Position numbers and translations under genes: made by a program | The notes under the pieces: model-generated | Seen by the model: the letters and a program-made list of their open reading frames with translations, nothing else | Databases searched by the model: none | What the model was told of the DNA's origin: nothing | NCBI GenBank assembly: GCA_037042915.1 | Contig: CM073202.1 | Location: 3,286,001-3,350,000, forward strand | DNA: 64,000 nt | Reading direction: 5' to 3' | Source of the DNA: Auricularia sp. M13 | Lineage: Eukaryota; Basidiomycota; Agaricomycetes; Auriculariales; Auriculariaceae | Shown here: piece after piece, positions 31,136 through 40,325 of the stretch | Position numbering within the stretch: position 1 is the stretch's first letter | How the letters are laid out: each line of letters opens with the position of its first letter

Positions 31136-31919
31136 CTATGCGACGGTTGCGTCGCGCATGAACTGCGCGAGGTAGTCGAGTACTTCTGACGTGAGCGTGA
31201 GCTAAGAAGGACAATAGCAGGAGATCAATTAACTCACCTCGGACATTGACGGTGTGAGCTGGGATGTTGGGTGCCGGGATGAGCCTGTGACGAAGCTCAG
31301 TGTTGCACACGTTGCAGGTTGTGGAAAAACGTACTCGGGCAGACCGTCAGAATCCCAGAAGGCGTGCACAATCTCCAGAGGGTCTGACCTGTAGGAACCA
31401 GCCTGCAAATCACTGAATTTGCGTGCGGCCTCCTCGTATTGCAAGCGACGTCGCTCGACATGAGCGTCGTGCCACCGAAGGTCGGACGTGACACTAGGCG
31501 GCAATGAGAGACACCAGATGGAGAAAGGAAATAACGCACCCGGATTCAACGATGGGCAGGACAGCGCCCAATGCGCGAGCAAGGTTTTCAAGACGGACCT
31601 TGTCGGCCAAGTGCATGGCGCGCTCATAGAGACCATACGCGTTCGTGAGCTCTTGGTTTGCCCTGGCGAGCGTACGATCGCGCCGCAGGCGGTCGCACTG
31701 GAACAGCAGACCACCGAACTCTCTGCGGTAGCGATTGAGCTCGTCCTGGATCTTGTCGTGCTCCTCCATGACCTCCAGGAACGCGACGAGATTGTTCTTG
31801 CCCATGTCGTCGGCGTGCTGGCCTTGGAGGAGCCTGGCTTCTTCGAGGAGCTTGTGGCGCGAGGCCGGCGGTTGCGTGCGCAGCGAGGCAAGCTCGTGCT
31901 TTGTGGAGACAGTGGACAT
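31136..31919 (-). CDS. KDZ cargo: coiled-coil protein
   Basis: ATG 31919 (MSTVSTKHELASLRTQ). Exon 1 encodes a long helical region (LLEEARLLQGQHADDM, NLVAFLEVMEEHDKIQDEL, FQCDRLRRDRTLARAN, LYERAMHLADKVRLEN) predicted to be a coiled coil. A short intron follows around 31540-31490, then an exon with WHDAHVERRRLQYEEAARK and a small last exon ending LDYLAQFMRDATVA (TAG 31136-31138). A TATATA box at about 31957-31962 is well placed upstream for the minus strand. KDZ palindromes at 32006-32050 are upstream. About 220 residues; no known domain. It matches the coiled-coil style of the other small cargo genes. Confidence 0.6.
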
Positions 31920-32170
31920 GAGGGAGGAAGGGGAAACGCTGCTCCGCACGTGGAGTAGTATATAATGTGGTAGCCATCACGTGAGCCAGGGCTGCGGACT
32001 GTCTTAGCACAGTGATAGCAGGCGTTATCACAGTGATAGCACAGTGATAGGTGGCTTGATTTGGGGGATCGCCAAGACTAACAATCCGCAATTGATTCCA
32101 GCGTGAGATGATTCTCCGGCTCAAAGACCCTGGATTTGTATACCCGGAATACAAGGACGGTACAACGGAG

Positions 32171-32993
32171 TTAAGCTCTCACTTCTTCCTCCTTCGCAGG
32201 AGGCCCAAGCTGCTCGATCTCTTGGCTCTCATAACGAGCATAAGCTGCGGGTGAAATCGTTACGTGGAGCACATACTTGGAGCCTCGACGGCGACGCCGC
32301 CATGCGTCGACGTCAACGAGTCTGCAGTGAGACAGACGATGAACAGAATGAAATCCGCCCTGTGAGGGGGGCACGCACTCGGGCATTTCGTCGTCCATGT
32401 TGTCTACATCGAGGATGTCTCCGAACGTGATGTTGGCGTAGTGGTCGGTCGCCTCGATCAAGGCGTCCTTGGTCTTCTTGACGTTGAGAGCGCACCACCG
32501 CCGGTAGTACATAGTCTGCTTCTCACGGCTGAAAATCAATGAGATGAAGCAAGGGCGGTATTACGAAAAGACTTACGCCGAGGACCGCTTGATGAGCTCT
32601 TCCCAAGACGGGAACTCATCTTGTCCGGCGCTGCGGTCATTCAGTACTAGCAGGTCAGCACAGGTAGACATACTGCTGATTGGCGGCCGACGCCGGTGCC
32701 TCGTTGGGTGCATGCGGGACGCCCGAGGCAGTCGAGATCGCCGCGTGAAGGGCGGAGATAGCGTTTTCGACCCGCACGCGAGCCCGCTCGTGAGCGTACT
32801 CCTCGGTGAGAACGGCGACGTATGCTTCGGAAAGTGTCTCGAAAAAGCTGTCGAGATTGTCTTTATCGTCGTCACCGGTGTTGTCGGTCGCGGGCTCGAC
32901 GGGAGCGACGTCGCCGGTGTTGTCAGTCGCGGGCTCAACGGGAGCGACGTCGCCGGTGTCGCGCGGAGTGGGCTCAGCGGGAATGGCAGACAT
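32171..32993 (-). CDS. KDZ cargo: acidic protein with a duplicated 13-residue segment
   Basis: ATG 32993 (MSAIPAEPTPRDTG). Residues 10-40 contain two copies of TGDVAPVEPATDN, encoded by two 39-bp direct repeats (32881-32958). A helix follows (LDSFFETLSEAYVAVLTEEY, RVRVENAISALHAAI). After one or two short introns come QDEFPSWEELIKRSS, then TMYYRRWCALNVKKTKDAL, ATDHYANITFGDILDVDN and KYVLHVTISPAAYARY, ending KEEEVRA (TAA 32171-32173). The splice model between 32690 and 32530 is approximate. No recognised domain. As the rightmost gene of the block it is followed by a dense palindrome zone (33100-33410). Confidence 0.55.
32881..32958 (-). repeat. Two 39-bp direct repeats inside a cargo gene
   Basis: The units 32881-32919 and 32920-32958 differ at only two positions and encode a 13-residue repeat in frame. 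A recent in-frame slippage duplication is the simplest reading. Confidence 0.8.
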
Positions 32994-34575
32994 GAGGGTG
33001 AAGAGAGGCAAGATCAATCCCGAGCAGACGTACCTATATGCCAATGCGTTCATCAAGTTGGCGCTGATTGAGAGCGCCTTCGTGCCCCTGCAAGTGGGTC
33101 TAGCACTGTGCTGCGAGTCCGTATCACTGTGCTGCAGTTGATTATCACGGAGATATCTCTTGACTAAGACATTCTCACCGCAGGAGAGGGCGAGCACCGG
33201 TGCTAGATCTCGATTACTGGTGATATGTTCTTAGCACCGGTGTTAGAATGATCTCTAGTAAATCACGCCGCGTGATGTTGCTCGTCTCTGAATAGCACAG
33301 TGATACCGTGTGATATGTTCATGATCTCAGGGATATGGCTGTGATGCGTTGAATATCACGAGGATAGTGCGCTATCTGGGTGGATAGGGCGTTTATCTCA
33401 GTGATACAGCTGGGATTATGGATGATGGCCCAACCGCGGAACCGTGGATAGCACGTGCTGAGCCTGGGACATCTAAGAGGTCGATATCGAGATGACTGAC
33501 ATTGCATCTAGCGACCGCAAATGTATGGCAGCCTATGGTGGGCGGAGCTTACTGTATCGACGCCACAATGAAACGACTCTGTATTATCACGGAGAGAGAC
33601 CGTCGCGGCAGCGGATTTGAGTTTAACGGCCCGATCGCCTTTCGCTCTCTTCCATTGTACTTGCGACGCCTTTGAAAAGGTCACACCCCGCAATCAGTCC
33701 TTCTCACTGTGGAAAACGAGTTGAAAATCCCAAAAGGCGGAAAATGCCTTGAATATGGGTTGAAAATCCGTCCGAAGCATTTTCAACTTGTTTTCCAGCC
33801 GGGAAAACAAGTCAAAAAGCAGTGGCTGTGGGGTGTGAATCCCTCTACAGTAACGAGTGCACGTTTATGAATGCTCGTACAGCCTCATTGAATACTGCGC
33901 TCCTCTAGGGGCAAATGCCCCATTGCGCGTCTTCGCAGCGATTCCCGACGCGCTCGCGGGGCGCACGTATATAATCAGCGTCAGCCAATACCGCATGAAT
34001 TCCCTTGGTCCCACACGGCCCACTCTCTCACGCCTCGCCATATTCTCGACTATAGCTAGCAGCGGCGGCGCAAGCCTCGAGTCCTCTCCAAGTGAGCCTC
34101 ACTTCTTCACGGCTCCCCGAGGTTGCCGCCGCGTTATTTCAATTTGTCCACGCTCAGATGAACTAGAACATCAGCCAGGACGGTGTTCTGCGCCGAATGG
34201 GCATACTTACTGTACCCGAGACCTAGCGGCGCGCTCGCCGTTGCTGTTTATTAGCGTGGGGTCATTTGGCGACGCGGAGCAGATAGCGGCCTTGGAGCTG
34301 CATGCAGCCAGGACTCAGCAATAGGGCTTTGCATAGAATTCCTGCCCACTTGTAAACGCGTTTTAGAAGCTACCAGAGGTATAATGCTAGAACAGCCTGC
34401 GTCTATGTTGTTGCGTCGCGGTTAAATCGAGCTCCGATAGCTCCGCCTTTTCTCCGACCCCATTGCGCGGCAGCCGCCCGCATCCCTGCCGTAATGTGAG
34501 TACAGGCGCATTGGGAAGCGCGGAAACTGATGTGGTTGTACCATCAGGCCGCAGTCTGACAGTTCTATCTCGCGT
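32994..34575. other. Right margin of the KDZ block and intergenic sequence
   Basis: 33100-33410 is dense in KDZ motif variants (TATCACTG 33122, CAGTGATA 33298 and 33399, plus AGCACCGGTGCTAG-like words). After about 33480 the motif stops. 33710-33800 carries an imperfect hairpin (ggaaaacgagttgaaaat facing attttcaacttgttttcc). 33850-34570 holds no recognised gene. Confidence 0.45.
33712..33797. repeat. Imperfect inverted repeat, ~19-bp arms
   Basis: The left arm ggaaaacgagttgaaaat and the right arm attttcaacttgttttcc pair with one mismatch over about 18 bp around a 48-bp loop that repeats gttgaaaatcc. It could be a tiny MITE relic or a structured transcript. No target duplication is visible. 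Confidence 0.5.
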
Positions 34576-36000
34576 TTGAACACCGATGCCCTTGCTCTGG
34601 TCTTCAGCGCCGTGCGAGAGGAAACACCGTCATACAATCAGCGGACAGCGCTCCGGCCTCTTCTCTCGTTGACGCACGTATGTCGGAGCTGGCGCGCGCT
34701 GGCCTTGGCGCAGCCGCGACTGTGGACGGCGTTCTTCTGGGAGCCGGGGAACAACGTCGAGGCCGCACTAACGATTCTCGAGCGCTCGCGATCTGCGCTG
34801 TTGACCATGAAAATCAGCCTCGAGCCCAGGGACAATCCCAGGACGCCTGACGCACTGATTTCCGAGGGGCACGTTGTGTTTGCGGCCGCTGCGGCTCATT
34901 TCTGGCGGACGACGGACTTAACGCTGACATTCTCGGCGGTGAACATGCGTGCTGGCGCGCTATCAGTGCTGTTCTCAGACGCACCTTGTGCGATGCCTCG
35001 TCTTCGCAACCTCAAAATTACGCCGTCCGGACTCGGCAGAACGAGTATTCCCACGCTCAACATTGCGTGTCCACCATTGCATTCAGTTTCCCTCTCAAAA
35101 ATTGTACCGTCATCTTGGGGCAGCCTAGTCGGGCCGATGACCACAGTTATGCACCTTAAAAGGCTCTCCATTCGTGTTCGTGACCTGGGACGCATTCTCG
35201 AGGTCTCGGCTAACCTGGACGAACTCGGCCTCTTCTTTTGTAGCATAGACGACGATCGCGTAGGGTCTCAGACGGGCGCACCGATGGCCACGCGGCTTGC
35301 CAAACTTCATGTTTTCGGCCTGCAGTTGCGGGATCTCCTTCTTTTGCAGTCGCTGTCGATACCCATCGTGCCGATAAAGGAGATTACCTTGAACACCGTT
35401 TTCATGGACGTCCCGGCTGACGTTGCGTTCGATTTCCTTCGCATTGCCGACCTTATCGACATCAGGGAGCTGTTCATCAACGCGGACTCGCTCGCAGTCA
35501 CCGCTGCAGCAGACGTCAAGCGCATCATGGACTGCGAAATCCCCTCTCTGGACTTTCTGGGCGACTTGTTTTCCGCTGGCGCCATCTTGACAACCCTTCG
35601 CGAGCTCACCCTTTCGTTGGAGGTCTTTATGGATCTGATCATTTTGATCACCGCAGTGGTAGACGCGCCAAGTCTCCCGCGACTCGAGAAGATGACGCTG
35701 TGGGTCTCGCAAGCAGCGTTCGCGAGGGCGGACGACCACATGTACAACGGACCTCCCATCCTCGCGCCCAGCCTGACCCTTATCGAAGTCTTCCTTCACG
35801 GCGACGAGCTGCCCACCGCCGACCTTGTCTACCATTTTATCGCTTGCATGGTCTGCATCAGGGCCACTTCTCTGACCGATGCCGGTTTCAAGATAGCTGA
35901 CCGTCAGCATGGGGAGGGGGAAACGCATTTGCATCGGTTTGGCGAGCTTTTCCGCGAAGAGACGCGGAGACTCATGGAAGGAGTACCACATCAGCAATAG
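34576..36000 (+). CDS. F-box protein, type A (copy A3)
   Basis: A 474-codon frame ending in TAG 35998-36000. The F-box is at the start: NTDALALVFSAVREE.., SLTHVCRSWRALALAQPRLW. As in copy A2 the frame opens at a TTG and lacks a near ATG. A conserved GACAG acceptor at about 34561 in both copies suggests an upstream first exon not resolved here. The leucine-rich body and the C-terminus (LHRFGELFREETRRLMEG) match copy A2 closely. Early exon sequence is nearly identical by eye, with more divergence in the middle (about residues 130-170), so the pair may have undergone partial gene conversion or uneven selection. Predicted SCF substrate adaptor. Confidence 0.8.
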   Translation: MNTDALALVFSAVREETPSYNQRTALRPLLSLTHVCRSWRALALAQPRLWTAFFWEPGNNVEAALTILERSRSALLTMKISLEPRDNPRTPDALISEGHVVFAAAAAHFWRTTDLTLTFSAVNMRAGALSVLFSDAPCAMPRLRNLKITPSGLGRTSIPTLNIACPPLHSVSLSKIVPSSWGSLVGPMTTVMHLKRLSIRVRDLGRILEVSANLDELGLFFCSIDDDRVGSQTGAPMATRLAKLHVFGLQLRDLLLLQSLSIPIVPIKEITLNTVFMDVPADVAFDFLRIADLIDIRELFINADSLAVTAAADVKRIMDCEIPSLDFLGDLFSAGAILTTLRELTLSLEVFMDLIILITAVVDAPSLPRLEKMTLWVSQAAFARADDHMYNGPPILAPSLTLIEVFLHGDELPTADLVYHFIACMVCIRATSLTDAGFKIADRQHGEGETHLHRFGELFREETRRLMEGVPHQQ

Positions 36001-37035
36001 GCCTGCCCTGTGCCTGCAGGCATCGGTGCGTAGCGAGATTACTGAACGTCGCCTGCTTTGTAACGATTCGCTGATACAGGATTTAGGCGCCTGCGTGAGG
36101 ATCCCATTTCCGGAGAGCTATTTAGAACGAGATGAATACAGTGTGCGTGGTGCCGGAGACCTGGTTGGCACTTGAATGGCAACGCTCAGAAGCATGCAAA
36201 GGATCATCAAATGCTTTCGGAAATTGCGGAGCTTGCAGAGTTGCTCTCCGCATCAATTGCGCGCAGAGGCGCAACACAGCCCGCCGAGCCACAACCCAAG
36301 CTATCTCTTGTTGAGAACCTTCGCAAGTACGTCTTTGAGCGTCAATCGCATGGCTCCAGCTGAGCTGTTCCTCTGCTTATCACATGTGTTGCAGGGTTCT
36401 TCAGAAGTTCAGAACACCCGACACCGGGCGTTCGAACTTAAGGCCCGATATGATACTGCAACGCGCTGGCAGGCCATCGTCGGAGTTGTCCCGGTAAGCT
36501 CAAATCAGCATTGGAGGTATAAAAAAAAGGATATGTATAATGCCCGCAAAAACTTCACCGTGCGCTACTCAGAGACTCTTCGCTCGGTTCTCCGATCGCG
36601 CCAGCGTGTCCGCCCCAGTCTCCACTTGACTCGGAGGACCCTTCAGCGTGTGTCGCGATGTCTCTCTCCCTCTGCCACCGTTCTCGCAAATGATCCTCCA
36701 GCCTCCGATACTCCCACTGAGAAAGCTTTCACTGTATTATGCGGCTAGATCTAAGGATCACCGAGTGGCATCACACCAGTCGTTGGAGACGGCACGCAGC
36801 AGCTACTCGCATCTGCTTGATCAGAAGGCAACGGGGCCTCCGCTTAGATACACGAGCTTTTCAGCATGGGTAATTGCGACGTACTGTGAGATAGCAACTT
36901 CTGAACCCTTCTTTGCTTTTGAGGCGTGCTTGAGCGCTTGCGTTGGCAAAGCTCCTTGAGCCTTCCGCGTGCGCGAACAAAATAAAATATGAGTGTCGTG
37001 CTCCTCCGACACGACGCAGACGCGAACGATTGCGG
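36001..37035. other. Intergenic stretch with possible gene fragment
   Basis: 36172-36320 reads NAQKHAKDHQMLSEIAEL.. and KLSLVENLRK in an open frame. A GTACGT donor follows and a GTTGCAG acceptor lies near 36394, with more open frame to about 36490. It may be a fragment of an unrecognised gene. The remainder (36500-37035) shows nothing. Confidence 0.3.
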
Positions 37036-38362
37036 GACTGACGTCACGAACGTCACTTTGTTCTAATTTGGGACGAGGTTCGTCGAAAACGACCTCGTCG
37101 ACGAACCTACACCCCAACCGATTGCGACTGTTGCCCCAGCCGATTTGGGCGACCTTTGGCTATAAAAGGGGGAGGGTCGACGCGGCGCGCGCCATGTCGT
37201 TTTTGCCCCGCATTTCTCTTCTTCTTCACGCGCTCCTTGCGCGCTCCCGTGTCTGACGTCACGTGACCCCCGACGATGCTTGCTCCTGGAACTGTTGACG
37301 CGCGCACTGCCGCCTGCTGCCGCGATTCTCATTCTTGGCATGAACTATCTGCATCTCTTCTTGTGTTCCCGCGGCGTAGGTCGAGGGAGGCGAGCCGATC
37401 TGTTCGACTCACCTCCCTCAACCTATTCCGTCGCTGTTGCCTTCCTGGTCTCGCAGATGATCTGGCGTATGTCACGTCACAGAGAACTTGCTGCTTTGCT
37501 GGATCCTCAAGACGCTCTTCCTCATTGCGATGGTTTTTCTGGCATGCACCGTTTCTTCCACCTGCGACTGTCGCTCACTCGTACGCATTTCCAATGTGCT
37601 ACCCGCCCTCTCATGCTCGCCGAACATCGCGGCTGTCGTCCTGACGCACCCTGCTACAACTCATCGGAAGGCTGTGATTCAGCGTGCCTGCACCACTTGT
37701 TTTATCTTCCTTGGTTCAATACTGTGCTTGCACTATCGCGCTCAGTTGCTACAGATGTCCGTGCTCGTTTGGCGCGTGCTAAGTAAACCCTCCGCAGTCC
37801 GCATCCACAACGCGAGCGTACCCGCTTGCGAGCAAGATTACACCGACGCACCGGCCCATTCCCTGCCATCCGTCCGATGCGATTGTGGAGACGCGCCCCA
37901 CGCTGCGAAGCCTGCCCATCGTCGCGACATTTATTATCCGCACGGCGTGGCGACTCCGGGAGCCTGCGCGACGCCCTTCACTGTTCGCGCTTTTTTACCC
38001 TCGTCTCAAACAAGAGAGTCGAAGTTCCCGGGCGGTCAGTACCAAGGCGACGCCTCTGTTTTCCTGCGAACCGGTTGAACCTGTTCAGCAGGGTGCTTTT
38101 ACTACATGAGAGATGTAAGCTACATGCATGATTGGCACCAGACAGTGGCGAGTCGGCTGTCGTAACCGCCGCATGCCATTGTGATCTCAGCGCTAGCTCT
38201 TCGACGAAAGATTTGGGAGCCGGTCATACTGTGTCTTCAGTCGCTGCAGCGGGGCCCAGTAACCGGTATGTCCTTGAAGTCAAGATGATTGACATGAGAC
38301 AAGGATGCTTCGCCCCAGACTGTCCACGACTGACGTGATCAGATTCAATTTCTGGTCTACTA
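37036..38362 (+). repeat. Inverted segmental duplication, arm 1 (non-F-box part)
   Basis: This segment matches 51492-52462 in reverse orientation, with many substitutions and small indels. It contains a TGACGTCA palindrome (37039-37046), a hairpin (arms 37078-37086 and 37098-37106), a TATAAAAGG box (37161) and a second TGACGTCA (about 37253). Downstream, hydrophobic stretches (STYSVAVAFLVSQMIW, LKTLFLIAMVFLACTVSS) occur in different frames, so it may be a decayed membrane-protein gene (inference). Near 38165-38222 on the minus strand is a relic of an F-box C-terminus (SFVEELALRSQWHAA). Confidence 0.7.
37161..37168 (+). promoter_or_regulatory. TATA box in duplicated segment
   Basis: TATAAAAG, followed by ggggaggg. 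The other duplicate arm keeps TATAAAGG at the equivalent place (reverse strand, about 52322-52330). Two TGACGTCA (CREB/ATF-like) sites bracket it. The core promoter appears conserved while the downstream sequence drifts. Confidence 0.5.
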
Positions 38363-39835
38363 TCAGTCATCCGAGACAACTACATGCCATTCTGATCTAA
38401 GCTCTTCGACGAACGACTCGGGGACCGGGTCACCTTGGTGTATACCTGACACCAATCCATGAAATTTCCGCCAGCGATCTGCCGCACCGACGTCGCGGAG
38501 GATGAGCTCGGGAGGACGAGCTTCATCTAACGCAAGGAAATGTACGACGATTTCCAGGACAGCGTCGACCAGATGCTCCAGGCAATCTAATGGCATGTCG
38601 CTCCCGCCCCAGAGCTCCAGCACGCGTAATGTGGGACACGGAATCTTTGAATCCGTCTCTACGATGACCGGAAAAGGATGGACGCGCACGCATAGTCGCG
38701 TCAGGTGATTGAACGACAAGTCATATGGCGCGAGGCGCAGGTATTCGTAAGGAATAACAAGTTCCCTGAGGTGCGAGAGCATGTGCCGCGCGCCGTCCGG
38801 CCAGCTGAAGTGATCGCGAACATGAATGTCAATCAGATCAGAGACGAAGCCTGAGTCGTCGATCATCCTCCAAGCTTGCTTTGGAAACCAAAGTTCTCCG
38901 CCGGCGTACTCTACACTCCACTCATCGACCATGAGTGTGTGGGGCTGACGACGTGGTGCACGGGTCATAGCCTCCAGCCATCGGACGTCTTCGGTTGACG
39001 TGAAATGCTGGATATTGGGGAAGCCGAGATAGCGAAGTAATGGGCACGGCAGAGTCAAGTCCCACCCGCCATATGGGCCCAATATCCAGAGTTCGTCAAG
39101 TCGAAACGCATCTGGAGCAGGCGTACGCGGCACGTCGCAGCGATATACCTCCAGGTACAAGCTCCTGAGGCGAGGAAGGCAGACGATTGAATATAGTTGG
39201 GTAGCGGAGAGCGTGTGGATATCGAGGTGGAGTCGAGAGATATTTTGCATCCCGCCCACGGCGTTGAATCCATCTGGCGGCAGCCTCATTCCCGCGAATG
39301 CCAGCTTGCGTAGCTCGGGGGCATGTCCCAGAAGAAACGTTGCTGGAACTGCTCGAGCACCAGAATCTGCGTCTCGCTCCTCCGAAACGGCAGAGTGCGT
39401 AAGCTCGTCCGGGAAGACGGGGTCATGAAATAGTTGGATGTCGAGAGCCTCCAGCAGTGGCGCGGGATGTGCAAGCGCAGCGTAAACCGTTGGAAAGTAA
39501 TTCAGTTCCAGAGGCATCGAAGAGCTTGCCTGCAAACGCAAGAGACGAACGTGATACAAGTGGCGGGATATGATCTCGAGAACTTGGTCGAGGTTTTCCT
39601 GGGTAATATCGGTAATTTGGACATCCACGGGCACTCTTTGTGTGCGCGCAAGCTGGTCGTTCAGGGCGGAGGCGGACGTGCATCGGATACGCGACCAGAG
39701 GAGCTCGTGAGCGAGCGCAATTGACCTCCAGCGCTTACAGACGTGCGTGGCGCGTATTCTGTCATCAAAGCAGAGCAGCTCAAACACGGCGCTCGCGACC
39801 TCCGCGGGAATTTGGTCGCTAGCAGATTTTACCAT
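38363..39835 (-). CDS. F-box protein, type C (copy C1)
   Basis: ATG 39835 to the stop at 38365, 490 residues, intronless. F-box: IPAEVASAVFELLCFDDRIR, THVCKRWRSIALAHELLWSRI, residues 9-50. A leucine-rich body follows (VRLLRLQASSSMPLELN, LLEALDIQLF, LRSLYLEVYRCDVP, LRVLELWGGSDM), ending SFVEELRSEWHVVVSDD. The frame also reads open upstream to 40318, but that extension is translation of an inserted MITE (39846-40325), so I chose ATG 39835. It is the intact member of a pair with 49947-51491. The insertion leaves only 10 bp of original leader, so its present promoter must lie in or beyond the MITE. Predicted SCF adaptor. Confidence 0.85.
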   Translation of the reverse strand: MVKSASDQIPAEVASAVFELLCFDDRIRATHVCKRWRSIALAHELLWSRIRCTSASALNDQLARTQRVPVDVQITDITQENLDQVLEIISRHLYHVRLLRLQASSSMPLELNYFPTVYAALAHPAPLLEALDIQLFHDPVFPDELTHSAVSEERDADSGARAVPATFLLGHAPELRKLAFAGMRLPPDGFNAVGGMQNISRLHLDIHTLSATQLYSIVCLPRLRSLYLEVYRCDVPRTPAPDAFRLDELWILGPYGGWDLTLPCPLLRYLGFPNIQHFTSTEDVRWLEAMTRAPRRQPHTLMVDEWSVEYAGGELWFPKQAWRMIDDSGFVSDLIDIHVRDHFSWPDGARHMLSHLRELVIPYEYLRLAPYDLSFNHLTRLCVRVHPFPVIVETDSKIPCPTLRVLELWGGSDMPLDCLEHLVDAVLEIVVHFLALDEARPPELILRDVGAADRWRKFHGLVSGIHQGDPVPESFVEELRSEWHVVVSDD

Positions 39836-39845
39836 GCAGCGATTA

Positions 39846-40325
39846 CTGCCCTTTGCATAATATTCCGGACAGCTCCGAAAAAGAAAAAGCGGGCGGGGCC
39901 GACCGAACCCCCGACCAACCCAGCCCGGCAGACGGTAGCGACGGTGTATGCGCAGATACACGCAATCCAAGTACATGGCTGGCCTCGGGGAGGCTGGAAA
40001 CCTCTTCCGCGCAGCTTCTTTGAGGATTGGAAGTGCCGTTGCGGTGTGCTCGCCCGCCAGCCCTCCGGGCTGCGGTTTGAGCGGCATCGGCCGATTTGCC
40101 CAGCTCCGTCGTCGTGCACGGCGCAGACGGCGAGCGCGCCTTTTTAGCCAATTTTTCCGGCGGGATGCGTGTAGTATGGCGGTGCAGTGCTCCCTATGTT
40201 GTAAGCTAGCCTGCAGCAGGCGAAAATCGGTCGCTACTGCCTGCCGGGCGGTGTTCGTCGGGGGTTCGGTCGGCCCCGCCCACTTTTTCTTTTCGGAGCT
40301 GTCCGGAATATTATGCAAAGGGCAG
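39846..40325. mobile_element. 480-bp MITE-like element with ~105-bp terminal inverted repeats
   Basis: The left end CTGCCCTTTGCATAATATTC is repeated in reverse complement at the right end. Pairing continues for about 105 bp with few mismatches and one 1-bp gap (including the block ggcggggccgaccgaac). TA flanks both ends (39844-39845 and 40326-40327), suggesting a TA target duplication; a TTA/TAA reading is also possible. The interior has no transposase. It lies 10 bp upstream of the start codon of the F-box gene at 38363-39835. Nearly identical arms point to recent insertion. Confidence 0.85.

Larger units (their letters stand above)
16250..33480 (+). mobile_element. Composite KDZ-type DNA transposon (~17 kb) with cargo genes
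   Basis: The block is defined by a KDZ transposase gene (25681-30943) and by a palindromic motif (TATCAC-n-GTGATA, or its halves AGCACAGTGAT/TATCACTG) that recurs at about 16.27, 16.45, 22.5, 22.8, 25.4, 25.6, 31.0, 32.0, 33.1 and 33.3-33.4 kb. I did not notice the motif outside this zone. Six other genes lie inside, none resembling the flanking host genes. KDZ elements are cut-and-paste DNA transposons of fungi and some other eukaryotes, known in Agaricomycetes for carrying extra genes. I could not pin down the exact terminal inverted repeats or target duplication, so both ends are estimates (within about 100-200 bp). No disruption of the transposase frame beyond introns was seen, so the element may be whole. 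A nested or multi-element structure is the main alternative. Confidence 0.6.

Noticed and set aside
16250-33480. TET/JBP dioxygenase gene as KDZ cargo
   Set aside because: Looked for because some KDZ elements carry one. No HxD..H dioxygenase pattern was found in any cargo frame.
37036-38362. Retroelement LTR
   Set aside because: A TATA box and repetition suggested it, but the repeat includes a host F-box gene and is inverted, with no primer-binding site, polypurine tract or retroelement proteins seen.
39836-40318. N-terminal extension of the F-box C1 protein
   Set aside because: The extension lies wholly within the MITE and has no counterpart in the paralogue.
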